DNA of 64,000 nt from Planctomycetota bacterium (GCA_014584345.1 JACTNB010000030.1:1-64000); one strand, 5' to 3'. Numbered from the stretch's first letter, positions 1 through 9,722 are shown. Numbers and translations are program-made. Notes: generated by a model from the letters alone, not told the origin.

Positions 1-174
1 TTCAAGGCGAACTTCACGCAATTGCCACCCCTTCAAGGAAACCTCTTGTGGCATGGCCACACCGGTAGCCGCTACCGCGTCAACCGGTGCCACCCGCGGG
101 CCTACTTCCACCAGTACCAGAATCTGCGACCGGGCAACGTCCTCCACACGCCCCCAACACCGAACGCCGCCTGA
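1..174 (+). CDS. C-terminal end of an unidentified protein (partial)
   Basis: Frame 1 is open from the first base to a TGA at 172-174, giving 57 residues that end in a His/Tyr/Arg/Asn-rich, proline-containing tail. Almost every third codon position is G or C, mostly C, as in neighbouring real genes. I do not recognise the family. The 5' part lies outside the window. It could instead be chance open frame in GC-rich DNA; there is no domain evidence. Confidence 0.45.
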   Translation, partial: FKANFTQLPPLQGNLLWHGHTGSRYRVNRCHPRAYFHQYQNLRPGNVLHTPPTPNAA

Positions 175-233
175 CATGCTGGAACAGATTTACGCAGGGT
201 GTGGTACGGTTGCAGCGTGGATACCGCATGAAT

Positions 234-260
234 GGAACGCAGAGCGTATACCCTACGAAA
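234..260. repeat. Palindromic REP-like element, family G, copy 1
   Basis: The sequence is an imperfect copy of the palindrome GGTACGCAGAGCGTACC followed by CTACGAAA. The other copies are at 35570-35592 and 48286-48310. It lies in the 230-bp gap between the partial gene and the zinc-ribbon gene at 405. Confidence 0.55.
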
Positions 261-404
261 GGTAATCGCGCGTCTGCTTCCTCATCACGTTCTGTCGGGA
301 TTATGCCCTCTTGCTAACCTGGAAATTGACATCCGAGGCAAATCACACTAAATGTGAACTACTCAACAAACTTACACAAACACACTTTCCTGTTGGAGCG
401 TGTT

Positions 405-1289
405 ATGGCATTGTTGGTGGAGTGTGACGTTTGCCGCTACCAATATCATATCGATGAAAGCCGCCGGGGAGATACACTTCGATGTAAATACTGCGAAGCG
501 CGCTTCGATGCCGTTGAAGTAGAGCCCCAGCAGGAGACTTTTTCTCTCGCTGCCTGGTGGATCAAAACACGAGCCCTCTGCGGGCAGGTTGGTTCTTCGG
601 TGCTCGTCATTGGTTTTCTGGCTGGGATGATGTCGCTGATCTGGATCGATCCGCGAGAACTGGCCGAACGTTCCGCGGCTTCGGCAGCCAGGACCAATAA
701 CAGGAATGTTCGGGCAACTGCCCGTCAATCCGGGAATGCCCCCTCGGCTAACAGGCTCAACAACTCTTCCGCATACCGCCGCAGCGTTAACGAGAACCTT
801 CCCAATTCGTCGGAAACCGCGCCCTCTCCGCTGCCCGAGCAGGACCATCCGGCTGACGAGGCTACCCCACCCGCCGTCGTCCCGGAAACCCCCGGGGCAT
901 CCCTCGCGTCGAATACGGACGAATCAAACGAACGGACGCCGAAACAAAAAATCGTCATCCGCAAACTTCGCTCCTCGATGGAGAGTATTGCCCAGCCAAG
1001 AAGGTCTGCCCAGCAAGCCGACTACACCAGGCATATCCCCCTGCCGGAATCTGGCAAGGTTGTCACGGAAGTTTCGCAACTCCAGAAAGACCAACTGATG
1101 CTGGCCAGGGAGGGAGCCTTCTGGTTTCCCTTTATCGTTCATGATATCACCGAGGAGACTGTATTGATCCGCAGGGTCCAATCGTCCTCCACGAAGACCG
1201 GCACGCTCTTCGTCTACGAGGCCTCCCTCGAACAGCTTCAACTTGCGCACGATGGGATCGATGATCTGATACTTCTCAAGCCGGACTGA
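405..1289 (+). CDS. Zinc-ribbon membrane protein of unknown function
   Basis: The 294-residue product starts with a four-cysteine zinc ribbon (C7, C10, C27, C30), followed by one hydrophobic segment at about residues 61-80. A long Ser/Pro/Asn/Thr-rich linker comes next, and then a C-terminal part of about 90 residues that looks folded ('PESGKVVTEVSQLQ...'). The ATG at 405 is preferred over an upstream one at 354 because GGAG sits six bases before it and the cysteine pattern starts directly after it. The same C7/C10/C27/C30 spacing recurs in the RDD protein at 59358-61202, so this looks like a shared adaptor domain. The M48 protease gene follows 109 bp downstream on the same strand and may be co-transcribed. 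The function is unknown; only the topology is supported. Confidence 0.75.
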   Translation: MALLVECDVCRYQYHIDESRRGDTLRCKYCEARFDAVEVEPQQETFSLAAWWIKTRALCGQVGSSVLVIGFLAGMMSLIWIDPRELAERSAASAARTNNRNVRATARQSGNAPSANRLNNSSAYRRSVNENLPNSSETAPSPLPEQDHPADEATPPAVVPETPGASLASNTDESNERTPKQKIVIRKLRSSMESIAQPRRSAQQADYTRHIPLPESGKVVTEVSQLQKDQLMLAREGAFWFPFIVHDITEETVLIRRVQSSSTKTGTLFVYEASLEQLQLAHDGIDDLILLKPD

Positions 1290-1398
1290 TCCTGGCCCGT
1301 AAGGATCCAATTGAATTTCGCATGTCGCATGCGGCCCAGGCGATGCACCACTCCATCGCCTGATTGACTGACTCAAATGGTTATTCCCAGAGTTTACG

Positions 1399-3618
1399 AT
1401 GAAGACCGCAACCCTATCGAAACCGGCCGATCCGCGGGTACGACAATTACTCCTCGAATCCCTGGAGATCGAACTTCCCAAGCGTCGCCCATCACTGGCG
1501 TATTTCCTGTCGCTGATGGCGGTGGGACTTGCGATGCTATTGATGCCCCTGCTTTGCCTCGGTCTGCTGAGTTTGCTGGTCTATGCGATCTGGTGGAATT
1601 GGACCTATACAAAAAATCTACCCGCCGGGCAGCTTGCCTTCTACAATTATTTTATCATGGTCGCCTGCGCGATCACGCTGGTATTCCTGGTGAAACCGTT
1701 GATCGGACGGAACGGATTCAGTACCAGGCCCGTGCGGTTGAAACGCGAGGCCGAACCCTTCCTGTACGAATACGTGGAAAAGGTATGCCTGGCTGTCGGC
1801 GCTCCCCCGCCGACGTCCATTCGCGTGGATTGCGAAGCGAATGCCTCCGCCGGATACAGGCATGGATTCTGGGGGCTATGGTCCAACAACATGGTGCTGG
1901 TAATCGGCCTTCCGTTGGTCGCCGGGATGAATGTGCGTCAATTCACCAGTATCCTGGCCCACGAGTTCGGCCACTTTTCGCAGGAATATGGGATGCGTCA
2001 CTCCGCGCTGATCCGCGGCATCAACCACTGGTTGTTTACCGCCGCCTACGCCCGCGGATCCTGGGACTATAAATTGGCGAATCTACCAGAACGCTCGGGC
2101 TTGAATATTGGTCTTTGGATTCGGGGGATCCAGTTCTGCATCTGGATTTCACGAAGTTTTATCGCCTTTATATCCCATTTGGGACATTTCATCAGTTGTC
2201 ATATGTCACGACAAATGGAATACGACGCCGATCGGCACGCGATTCTATTGGCCGGTTCGAACGCCTACATCTCGACCTTGAAACTGCTTGGCCCCCTCAG
2301 CATGGCCACGGAGATGGCCAAGGAGGATCTCTCGGAGTTTTATCGCCAGGAACGGCTGGCGGACAACATTCCCCTCCTGGCAAACACGAATGTGCCTCAC
2401 ATCAGGCCGGAATGGATCGAGAAATGGAAGCAACAGGAAATGGAGCGTAAAACCCACTGGTACGATACACACCCCAACTACCATGACCGTATCCTGTTCG
2501 CGGTGAAAGCCGACAGCGCCGGTAGCATGCAGGCCCGGGAAAAGGTCGATGAACTCCCCGCCGAGATTCTGTTCGACAACTTTGACAAGACCTGCCGCGC
2601 CAGCACACTCAAACTGTACGAGGCGGTACTGGGAACGAATTTCCGCAAGAGCTGCATCCGCGACACCGGGAAACTGGTTCGGGAACGCGATATGAATTAC
2701 GAAGCAGGGAAGGCACTCGATCGCTATTTCCAGGTTCATATTCCGATTCAACGTCCCCTGCGACTGACCGAGGATGTGATGAATCGCCCCAAATCCGCAA
2801 ACGCCACTCTGGGAGACCTGCGTCAGAGTCGGCAGGAAATGCTGAGCCATGTCGATGAATACGAACGACTGACAAAGTGCCTTACCGCCGCCGAGAACAC
2901 CTGGACCCAGGCTGCCCAGGCGCACTTATTGAATTCCGTGAATCTGGCATTTCGCCCCAGGGACTTTGGCCTGACTTCGAATGAACGAGAAGACGTGAAA
3001 ACACGGCTCAAACAGTCCAGTAACTCCCTGCAAGTCATCCGTACGAAAATGCTGCCCTTCGAGGATGCAGCCGAGCAACGCCTGTCCGCCGCGCTGCAAC
3101 TCCTGAATGTTCCCGAGTTGATCCGGCAGATCGGAGAGGGTGAAATACTCCGCAAGGAAATACATGACTTGATCCCCACGGCCAACCTTGTCGGAAAATT
3201 GATGACGAGAATCCCCGATCTTGTTCTGTCGCATCGCAAGCTGGGCGTGCTCGTCTCCCGGATTAACAAGCATTCTCGTCCGGAGCTGTTTCATTCGATC
3301 GAAATTCAAATGCGCGATATCCACAATTCACTCACCTCGATCCACAAGGAGATGGGAAAACATCTGTATCCAACCGCCTATGGGGAAAAAGCGATCACCC
3401 TCCGCGAGTATGCCTTGCCCCAGGTACCGGAAGTCGAGAATTTTTTCGCGCTATTCCTTGTGACACAGGAGGCCTGTGTCAGCCTGATGACTCTGCAAAT
3501 ACGTATCTTCAGCAAACTCGCCCATGCGGCCGAACGAGTGGAAACCTTTGTCCGACTGCCGCAACTCCCCCCTCGGCAAACCGGGGACACTCCAGCACAA
3601 AAACAGCCGGAAAACTAA
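1399..3618 (+). CDS. M48-family membrane zinc metalloprotease
   Basis: The 739-residue protein has two hydrophobic segments near the N-terminus (about 33-62 and 82-102). The HExxH zinc motif is HEFGH at 188-192, and the third ligand is probably E274 in the 'RQMEYDADRHA' stretch, the usual M48 arrangement. Another hydrophobic segment lies between these at about 243-262. The C-terminal half (about residues 340-739) is helical, rich in charged residues and not recognisable. M48 proteases such as HtpX and Ste24 cut membrane or misfolded envelope proteins; the substrate here is unknown. At 739 residues it is far longer than HtpX (about 290). All key residues are present, so it should be active. 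Confidence 0.88.
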   Translation: MKTATLSKPADPRVRQLLLESLEIELPKRRPSLAYFLSLMAVGLAMLLMPLLCLGLLSLLVYAIWWNWTYTKNLPAGQLAFYNYFIMVACAITLVFLVKPLIGRNGFSTRPVRLKREAEPFLYEYVEKVCLAVGAPPPTSIRVDCEANASAGYRHGFWGLWSNNMVLVIGLPLVAGMNVRQFTSILAHEFGHFSQEYGMRHSALIRGINHWLFTAAYARGSWDYKLANLPERSGLNIGLWIRGIQFCIWISRSFIAFISHLGHFISCHMSRQMEYDADRHAILLAGSNAYISTLKLLGPLSMATEMAKEDLSEFYRQERLADNIPLLANTNVPHIRPEWIEKWKQQEMERKTHWYDTHPNYHDRILFAVKADSAGSMQAREKVDELPAEILFDNFDKTCRASTLKLYEAVLGTNFRKSCIRDTGKLVRERDMNYEAGKALDRYFQVHIPIQRPLRLTEDVMNRPKSANATLGDLRQSRQEMLSHVDEYERLTKCLTAAENTWTQAAQAHLLNSVNLAFRPRDFGLTSNEREDVKTRLKQSSNSLQVIRTKMLPFEDAAEQRLSAALQLLNVPELIRQIGEGEILRKEIHDLIPTANLVGKLMTRIPDLVLSHRKLGVLVSRINKHSRPELFHSIEIQMRDIHNSLTSIHKEMGKHLYPTAYGEKAITLREYALPQVPEVENFFALFLVTQEACVSLMTLQIRIFSKLAHAAERVETFVRLPQLPPRQTGDTPAQKQPEN

Positions 3619-3795
3619 CCTTGCCCCTGTTTGGAGGATTGCACGACGCGACTAAAGTCAATGGGCCGTGACTGGCGCGGCTGGTTCGTCGCAGTCGGCA
3701 GTCAAGCGGTATCGGCCGGCGAGACATCCGGGCTAGCCGCATCGGCAACGGCATGGGTAAATCCGTGTCGGATCGATCACGGAAAGTACTCTGGC

Positions 3796-5802
3796 TTAAT
3801 ACCGAAGCCACAGCACCAGAACTCCGCTGGCGAAGAAGCAGGTGTAGGCAAGCAGTTTCAGCACGATGGAGCACAGGATACCGGAAAAGGTTTCCTTCAT
3901 GACCCGGCTTTCCCACAGACCGAAGGGAAGTGCGCCCAGGGGTCCTGCCAGAAACGCCCATTCAAACAGCAGCCCCAACCGCCTGCAGAGCAGAAAATAA
4001 AAGACCGAGAGCCCCAGATAGCACAACACGGGAATTCGGTCGAGCCAGCCGGCACGCTTCCCGCCGGAGCGGAGTTGAACCCGAGCGAGGATCGGCTCAA
4101 AGGCAACATACAGGCACACAGGCCATGTGAAGACAAAATCACCCGTCCAATGACTGAGCCACGTCGTCCCCAGGGCTCCGGCCACAAACGCCAGAGAACG
4201 ATACCCCACAATCCAAATTGACTTGCGGCTGACGGAACGAACTGCGAACGCTGGAATCAGTGCCAGCAGCAAACTGGCCAGCAGCAGACCACTCGACCAG
4301 AGTAACCAGTTCCAGAACCATGCCCGCGAAGGGAGATCAAACGCATACTCTGGTTCGACGGAAAGGACCCGGCCCGCCCAGTCGAAATAACGGGGCTGGG
4401 GAATTTCCGACAGTTTCAGGGTGGGTTGATCGGCGGAGAGGAATTCCGGCTTTCCCACAAAAACAGAGAGGGCTTGGTAATGATTGCGCAGGTAGACACA
4501 GCCGCGGTGCAATATCGGGGGTGTCCAGGTTAATTCGCCTGTCAGCACCGCGCTGCGTGCCAGAATTTCACAGTGTTCGGGGTTGACGCGTAACAGAATC
4601 AAATCGCCCTGTTCGTTCAGCAGTATCAGTTTCCCATCGGCAACCACGATGCCTGCCTGCCCAATCTCTCCGGAGGTCTCGTTGTTCGAGCGGTGGGGGC
4701 GGCCCGAGCCTTGTTCCCAGCGTTCCTGCCCAGTGAGAAAATCGAGACAACGAAATTTGCCCCGCGAAGGACGCTGCGTCTTGGCCTGCGGATCAAATAG
4801 ATCAAAACCATATAGCTGATCCTGCACCAGCACGCTGGAAAGCACGTCGTTCGAAAGTGCCCGTGATCTCCAGACGCTTCTCAGCGCGGCTTGAGGATTC
4901 CCCTCCGCCGGAATTTCCAGCAACTGCGAACCCGATTGAAACGGAGCCGAAAGCCACAAATACGGTTCGCGATATATGGGCCAGGCGGAATGTTCGTCGT
5001 AGCCCTGAGACAACTCCAGTTCGTGCAGCAGTTCACCCGTACGCATATCATGCAGGACGAGCGCATTTTCCAGATAGCCCACAACCAGCAGTTGTCCCTG
5101 CCGCACAATAGGCAACACGGGACTGTAACTGGCGGGCCGGTTGCCCGCGGACCACACGGCTTTCCCGTCGATCAAACTTAAGGCCACCAGGCTGGCCTGC
5201 GGGCCTCCCACCGGGAGCAGCACGAGATCCTCGACAATTGTCGGCGAGCAGGCATAGCCAAAGCCGGTCCCCCCCTCCCCTTGGAACTCCACCACCACAT
5301 TCCGCGACCACAATTCCCTGCCTGTCCTGGCATCCAGGCAGCCAATCAGCCCGCTGGGGCCAGCAAACACCAGACGTCCCCGGGACAGCGCGGGCGTGGC
5401 CCGGGGACCGGGATAAACTCCCGCCAACTCGTACGGCCAATCGTACCAGTGACTCCACACGGTTTTTCCCGTTCGGGCCTCAAGGCAATAAACAGATTGC
5501 CCCTGCAGATTCTGGGCTTGCGTGTAGACACGATCGCCTGCTGCCACAAACGCGGAATATCCCTGCCCCAGTTCACGAGTCCAGAGCACGGGAGGGCCCT
5601 CCTCGGGCCAACTCTCCGCCAGATTGACTTCGGGCGAATGGGCATCGTGATGCACCCCACGGACCGATGGCCAGCCCGCATCCACAACACCCGGCAGCAA
5701 ATACCAGGGAGTCTCCTCCGCCTGAACGGTACAGGCCAGGCACACAATCGCCGCCGCAAAAATTCCCTGGCATTGCGCTGCCAGACGCAGCCATGGCAAC
5801 AT
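3796..5802 (-). CDS. PQQ-like beta-propeller protein with C-terminal membrane domain
   Basis: The start at 5802 places a signal peptide (about residues 1-28, ending near VQAEE) at the N-terminus; an upstream start at 5835 would only add a GC-rich extension. Residues of about 60-470 contain repeated 'D.RTGKTVW', 'DARTGRELW', 'SLIDGKAVW' type strands, the signature of PQQ-like beta-propeller blades. Roughly the last 170 residues contain five or six hydrophobic segments. The predicted shape is a periplasmic propeller anchored by a polytopic membrane domain. Planctomycete propellers are usually secreted or fused to kinases; this arrangement is less common. No catalytic PQQ-dehydrogenase residues are evident, so a binding or scaffolding role is as likely as an enzyme. 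It is transcribed divergently from the hydrolase at 5915. Confidence 0.82.
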   Translation of the reverse strand: MLPWLRLAAQCQGIFAAAIVCLACTVQAEETPWYLLPGVVDAGWPSVRGVHHDAHSPEVNLAESWPEEGPPVLWTRELGQGYSAFVAAGDRVYTQAQNLQGQSVYCLEARTGKTVWSHWYDWPYELAGVYPGPRATPALSRGRLVFAGPSGLIGCLDARTGRELWSRNVVVEFQGEGGTGFGYACSPTIVEDLVLLPVGGPQASLVALSLIDGKAVWSAGNRPASYSPVLPIVRQGQLLVVGYLENALVLHDMRTGELLHELELSQGYDEHSAWPIYREPYLWLSAPFQSGSQLLEIPAEGNPQAALRSVWRSRALSNDVLSSVLVQDQLYGFDLFDPQAKTQRPSRGKFRCLDFLTGQERWEQGSGRPHRSNNETSGEIGQAGIVVADGKLILLNEQGDLILLRVNPEHCEILARSAVLTGELTWTPPILHRGCVYLRNHYQALSVFVGKPEFLSADQPTLKLSEIPQPRYFDWAGRVLSVEPEYAFDLPSRAWFWNWLLWSSGLLLASLLLALIPAFAVRSVSRKSIWIVGYRSLAFVAGALGTTWLSHWTGDFVFTWPVCLYVAFEPILARVQLRSGGKRAGWLDRIPVLCYLGLSVFYFLLCRRLGLLFEWAFLAGPLGALPFGLWESRVMKETFSGILCSIVLKLLAYTCFFASGVLVLWLRY

Positions 5803-5914
5803 CGGCCCGCCGGCGGCTCGTGGGGACGCTCCCATTGATTTTCGTTGAATTCCCGATTAGGGTGCCCATAGTTGTGTCTGGCGAATTCCGAACTCGCATC
5901 ATACAGGGGAAAAC

Positions 5915-6601
5915 ATGCCCATATCCATCCGATTCCTGGGACATTCCTGTTTCGAAATACAAACCGGCGAAACGACGTTGCTCATCGATCCCTTTCTCAC
6001 CGGGAATCCTCAAGCCGCGGTGGCCGCCGAAGATCTGCGGCCCGATGTCATTCTGTTGACGCATGGGCATTCCGATCATGTGGGGGACGTTGTGGACATC
6101 GCCAAGCGGACAGGAGCCCTCGTAATTTCGAATTTTGAAATCGCCACCTGGCTGCATCACAAGGGTGTCAAAAAAACACATTCCATGAACAACGGCGGCG
6201 CCTATGCGTTTGAATTCGGAACTGTGAAATTAACCCTGGCGTTTCACGGTTCCATGCTGCCAGATGGCGAAAACGGCGGGAACCCGGCGGGCCTTCTGCT
6301 CAAATTGAAGGAGGGCGTGATTTACCATGCTGGGGACACGGGACTGTTCTCGGACATGCAATTGATCGGCGAGGAATCGCTCGACGTCGCGATTCTGCCC
6401 ATCGGCGACAATTACACCATGGGACCGAACGATTCCATTCGTGCCATCGAGTATTTGCAGGTCCCCAACGTGATTCCCTGCCACTACAACACATGGCCGA
6501 TTATCGCCCAGGATGCCAACGCCTGGGCAATGCAAGTTCGGCACAAAACCGAAGCCGAGCCCATCGTGCTGGCCCCCGGCGAAACCTGGACGCTCGATTG
6601 A
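5915..6601 (+). CDS. UPF0173 metal-dependent hydrolase (metallo-beta-lactamase fold)
   Basis: At 228 residues it is the normal size for UPF0173. The HxHxDH metal motif is H50-G-H52-S-D54-H55, and further conserved pieces follow: 'FHGS' after the mid region, 'YHAGDTGLF', 'LPIGDNYTMG' and 'IPCHYNTWPII'. These match UPF0173 proteins end to end. The family binds two metal ions; the physiological substrate is unknown. There is no obvious operon partner: a divergent propeller gene lies upstream and an FmdB-like gene 142 bp downstream. Confidence 0.92.
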   Translation: MPISIRFLGHSCFEIQTGETTLLIDPFLTGNPQAAVAAEDLRPDVILLTHGHSDHVGDVVDIAKRTGALVISNFEIATWLHHKGVKKTHSMNNGGAYAFEFGTVKLTLAFHGSMLPDGENGGNPAGLLLKLKEGVIYHAGDTGLFSDMQLIGEESLDVAILPIGDNYTMGPNDSIRAIEYLQVPNVIPCHYNTWPIIAQDANAWAMQVRHKTEAEPIVLAPGETWTLD

Positions 6602-6743
6602 GCCATCGAATTCCCGCCGCCGGGAGTAAATCTACTTCCATGCCCTGCCGGCTCGGGATATGATTTGAATGTCATGCGGCAACGGGGCGATTTCGTCCCG
6701 CTGTGTATCTGGTGGTCGATTACGAGGGGAAAGCGAGTCGGAG

Positions 6744-7037
6744 ATGCCGGTTTATTTGTACGAAGTGGTCAACGAAGATGGGACTCGCGGAGAACGTTTC
6801 GAGGTGACGCAGCGGATGGCGGACGATCCCCTGACGCATCATCCCGAGAGTGGCTTGCCCGTCAAACGGGTCATCACGGCTCCGGCGATCGGCACCCGCT
6901 GGATGGACATGAACATGCAGCGGAGCGTGAACGACGACGACAAGCTCAAAAAGCAGGGTTTCACCAAATACGAAAAAAGTGGCGACGGGAAATACGTCAA
7001 GAGTTACGGCAAGGGGCCGGACATCATCTCCAAGTAA
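6744..7037 (+). CDS. FmdB-like small protein lacking zinc-ribbon cysteines
   Basis: The 97-residue protein begins MPVYLYEVV, the typical beta-strand opening of FmdB/CxxC_CxxC_SSSS regulators. The segment that normally carries CPxCG reads 'HHPESGLPVKRVITAP', and no cysteine is present. The rest ('KKQGFTKYEKSGDGKYVK...GKGPDIISK') is hydrophilic. From memory, planctomycetes have a family with exactly this cysteine-free pattern. The start at 6744 is chosen because the homology begins there; an in-frame ATG at 6669 adds an unconvincing 25 residues. FmdB-type proteins are thought to be regulatory, but zinc binding through the usual ribbon is not possible here. Confidence 0.75.
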   Translation: MPVYLYEVVNEDGTRGERFEVTQRMADDPLTHHPESGLPVKRVITAPAIGTRWMDMNMQRSVNDDDKLKKQGFTKYEKSGDGKYVKSYGKGPDIISK

Positions 7038-7556
7038 TGGGCACCTCTGGAACATGGCAGATATGTGTGCTCAAAGCGGAGGGACACCCTTGCCCGACGA
7101 TCCACGCAATACTCCCTATACATCTCCCCTTCCTGAACCCCAACCGCGCGCCCACGACGCCCAAAGGCCTGCCGTCCGATGAACGTTCGCGGACCTATTC
7201 GCTTATTTCCAGGGTCATTTGCCTGATCTGGCCCGGGCATGTTCTCCGAAGGGCCCTTTCGTTTCCGGATGAACCGGAGCCAGCCAGCGCAAAGGCTCCC
7301 CGCGCAACCGTTGCAACCGCTACGCGCGAACAAACAAACACAACCGCTTGACTCCCGTCCCTTATTCGCGTTTGCCCGTCGGTGAATGTGAGCTAGTTTT
7401 GAACTGGACCGTGTCGCCCTGAAGCCGGGGGTACGCCTCCAGTGTTAATTTCGGCGACCAGGCAACCAGGTTCCGTGGAAATGAAGAGGACACGTCTTTT
7501 GGCGAAGGGCGCGTCCATGTAGCCTGCCTTATATAATCGGCGAGGGAATGGATTCA
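7038..7556. other. Intergenic region upstream of the HD-GGDEF gene
   Basis: This 519-bp stretch holds no convincing gene. A 43-codon open frame starts at an ATG near 7054, ends at 7182 and is proline-rich; it has no recognisable relative and could be chance. The last 60 bp are more AT-rich and end in the GAGGG ribosome-binding site of the next gene, so the promoter of that gene probably lies here. Confidence 0.5.
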
Positions 7557-9671
7557 ATGATAACGAATACAGTTCCAGTGCGTGAGCAGATCGTGCCATC
7601 GACCGAGGCCCCCGCCTGGTCGTTCAATGGGATCTCGCGCGGCTTGCTGACCATCCTGGACCTGCACCACCGCGCGCAAAACTACTTTCGACAGCAATCG
7701 AAGCCCGTCTTGGAGGAGCGCCTGCCGCTGGCGATCCTGCGCGAGATCCTCGCGGCCCTGCATTTCCGCGATGAAACCACGTTCCGACATTCCCGGCGCG
7801 TCAGCCTGATCGCCACGGGCATCGCCCAGCAATTGTGCTGGAACAGGGACAAGATCAAGGAATTGGAAATCGCGTCGCTGCTGCACGACATCGGCAAAAT
7901 CGGAATTCCCGACTACCTACTGTATAAACCGGGACGGTTTACGCCGGAAGAGTACCGGTTGATGAAACTGAGCGTGGAGGTCGCGGAAGACATTCTGCAG
8001 ACTAGCGGATTCTCTTGCGGGGTCCGGCGGACCGTGCTGGAAGCGCGGCGCTATTATTCGGGCCTGGAAGATTATTCGCGTCCGGTGGGAGTCGAGATTT
8101 CCCAGGGCGCGCGCGTCCTGGCCGTGGCCGACGCTTATGAATCACTGTCTCGCGAGCAGGTGTTTCGCGATGCGAAGGCACACCAGGATATTCTCGTTTT
8201 TCTGCGCGCGCGGGCCGGGACGCAATACGACCCCCGCGTGGTCGAAACCCTGGAACGCTGGCTGGACAATGGGGGTTTGGACATGCTTAACTCTCTGTCC
8301 GACAAGGAAGCCTCCGCATTTCAATCGTCGCAGAATGGCGGGCTTATGCTGGGGGCGATTGGCGGCGTTTTCGGGGAATTGTTCGCGCTGGAGCAGGCCT
8401 ACGATGGCTTCGCCGTGATGGACGCGGAACGCAACGTGGTGCTGGCCAATCGGGGCTGTCTGGAATTGTTTCATCACCGCAATGAACTGTTTGAATCGCA
8501 GGAGTGGACCCCGCAACTGTTTCCCGTGCTCAATTTCAATTTCGAGGAATTCCCCCCTGGCGAGACTCCCTACGAAGGCGTATTGAGAACTCGGCGTCCC
8601 TTGTCCTTGAATATCCAGATCTCGCATCCCGAGCACCGCCCCGAAGCCGCCGAAGTTCAATGCCTCCCCTTATTCGACGTGGATGGCATCCTGCAGGGAG
8701 TCGTAGAGTTCTACAAGTGCAAGGATCGCACTCGGCATCAAAGCCAGCAGTTCAAGGAATTGGCTTTGCAGGCCAGCCGTGACGCCCTGACCGGGATCGC
8801 CAATCGAGGGGAACTGGAAAATCAGCTTTCCCACGTCATGGATAAATACCTGCAAGATCCGCAGGCAGGCCTATTCTCCGTGATTTATCTCGACATCGAT
8901 CATTTCAAGTCGATCAACGATAACCATGGGCACGCGGTGGGAGATGAAGTGCTGGTGGAAGTAGCACGATTGCTGCGGAATGAAGCCTTTTCGAGTGAAC
9001 TGGTAGCCCGCTACGGCGGCGAGGAATTCGTAATTCTGTGTCCGGAACTGGAACTGATGCAGGCGGCGGGCAGGGCCGAGCGGTTTCGCCTGGAGATCGC
9101 CAAATTACGGTTCGCGGGTGCCCCCGACTTGCGAATTACGGCGTCCTTTGGTGTCTCGCAAATCGAGGAAAACGACACCCTGGAAACCGTCCTCAAGCGG
9201 TCGGACAAGGCCTTGTACGAATCGAAGCATAACGGGCGGAATCGGACCACGGTCTTGAAACGCAAGGAAATGGCCACTTCGCTCGATCACGACAAATCCA
9301 CGCAGGATACGCACGAACGGATATTCAAGGCGGAAATCAGTGGCGTGCTGCACGACGAATTCCTGGTCATGAAGCTGCAGGGTCTGGTCCAAGAGACCCG
9401 GGCAAAAATTCTCCAGGTCCGTAAAGGCTATGTTCGCATTCAGCTGGGCAGAAAACGCTGGCTGCGAGGCTGGGGAAAACGGCCCGAACACCAGCCCGTG
9501 ATCATCGAAGTCGACGCCGAACATCTGGAACGGAATCCACGTGACAAAGCCAAGCATCAACGGCTGGAAATTCGCATCACACCCCTCGGGAATGTTGCCC
9601 AGCAGCAACTGTTCCTGCATCGGGCACGGCAAGTCTATCGCCTGATCCGCTCGCACTTCGTCAGCGAATAG
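7557..9671 (+). CDS. HD domain - PAS-like - GGDEF diguanylate cyclase
   Basis: The ATG at 7557 has GAGGG ten bases upstream; the ATG at 7548 would sit on top of it. In order, the protein shows an HD phosphohydrolase-like domain (about 55-230, HDIGKIGIPD at about 110) whose downstream HHE/GYP signature is degenerate, a PAS-like region (about 275-390), and a GGDEF domain (about 400-565). The GGDEF domain has the 'DIDHFKSINDNHGH' metal/substrate loop and an active-site GGEEF at about 487-491. No RxxD inhibitory site precedes GGEEF. A basic C-terminal segment of about 130 residues matches nothing I know. GGDEF proteins make cyclic di-GMP, which controls motility and adhesion; a flagellar locus lies 25 kb away. 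The HD part may be regulatory rather than a phosphodiesterase. Confidence 0.88.
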   Translation: MITNTVPVREQIVPSTEAPAWSFNGISRGLLTILDLHHRAQNYFRQQSKPVLEERLPLAILREILAALHFRDETTFRHSRRVSLIATGIAQQLCWNRDKIKELEIASLLHDIGKIGIPDYLLYKPGRFTPEEYRLMKLSVEVAEDILQTSGFSCGVRRTVLEARRYYSGLEDYSRPVGVEISQGARVLAVADAYESLSREQVFRDAKAHQDILVFLRARAGTQYDPRVVETLERWLDNGGLDMLNSLSDKEASAFQSSQNGGLMLGAIGGVFGELFALEQAYDGFAVMDAERNVVLANRGCLELFHHRNELFESQEWTPQLFPVLNFNFEEFPPGETPYEGVLRTRRPLSLNIQISHPEHRPEAAEVQCLPLFDVDGILQGVVEFYKCKDRTRHQSQQFKELALQASRDALTGIANRGELENQLSHVMDKYLQDPQAGLFSVIYLDIDHFKSINDNHGHAVGDEVLVEVARLLRNEAFSSELVARYGGEEFVILCPELELMQAAGRAERFRLEIAKLRFAGAPDLRITASFGVSQIEENDTLETVLKRSDKALYESKHNGRNRTTVLKRKEMATSLDHDKSTQDTHERIFKAEISGVLHDEFLVMKLQGLVQETRAKILQVRKGYVRIQLGRKRWLRGWGKRPEHQPVIIEVDAEHLERNPRDKAKHQRLEIRITPLGNVAQQQLFLHRARQVYRLIRSHFVSE

Positions 9672-9722
9672 GTTAATTTTTTGGCTGAACCTGCTCTCGA
9701 CCCTTTGCGATGGGAATCAGCC

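Noticed and set aside
7054..7182. 43-codon proline-rich open frame before the HD-GGDEF gene
   Set aside because: No ribosome-binding site, no homology, and short enough to be chance; noted in the intergenic entry instead.
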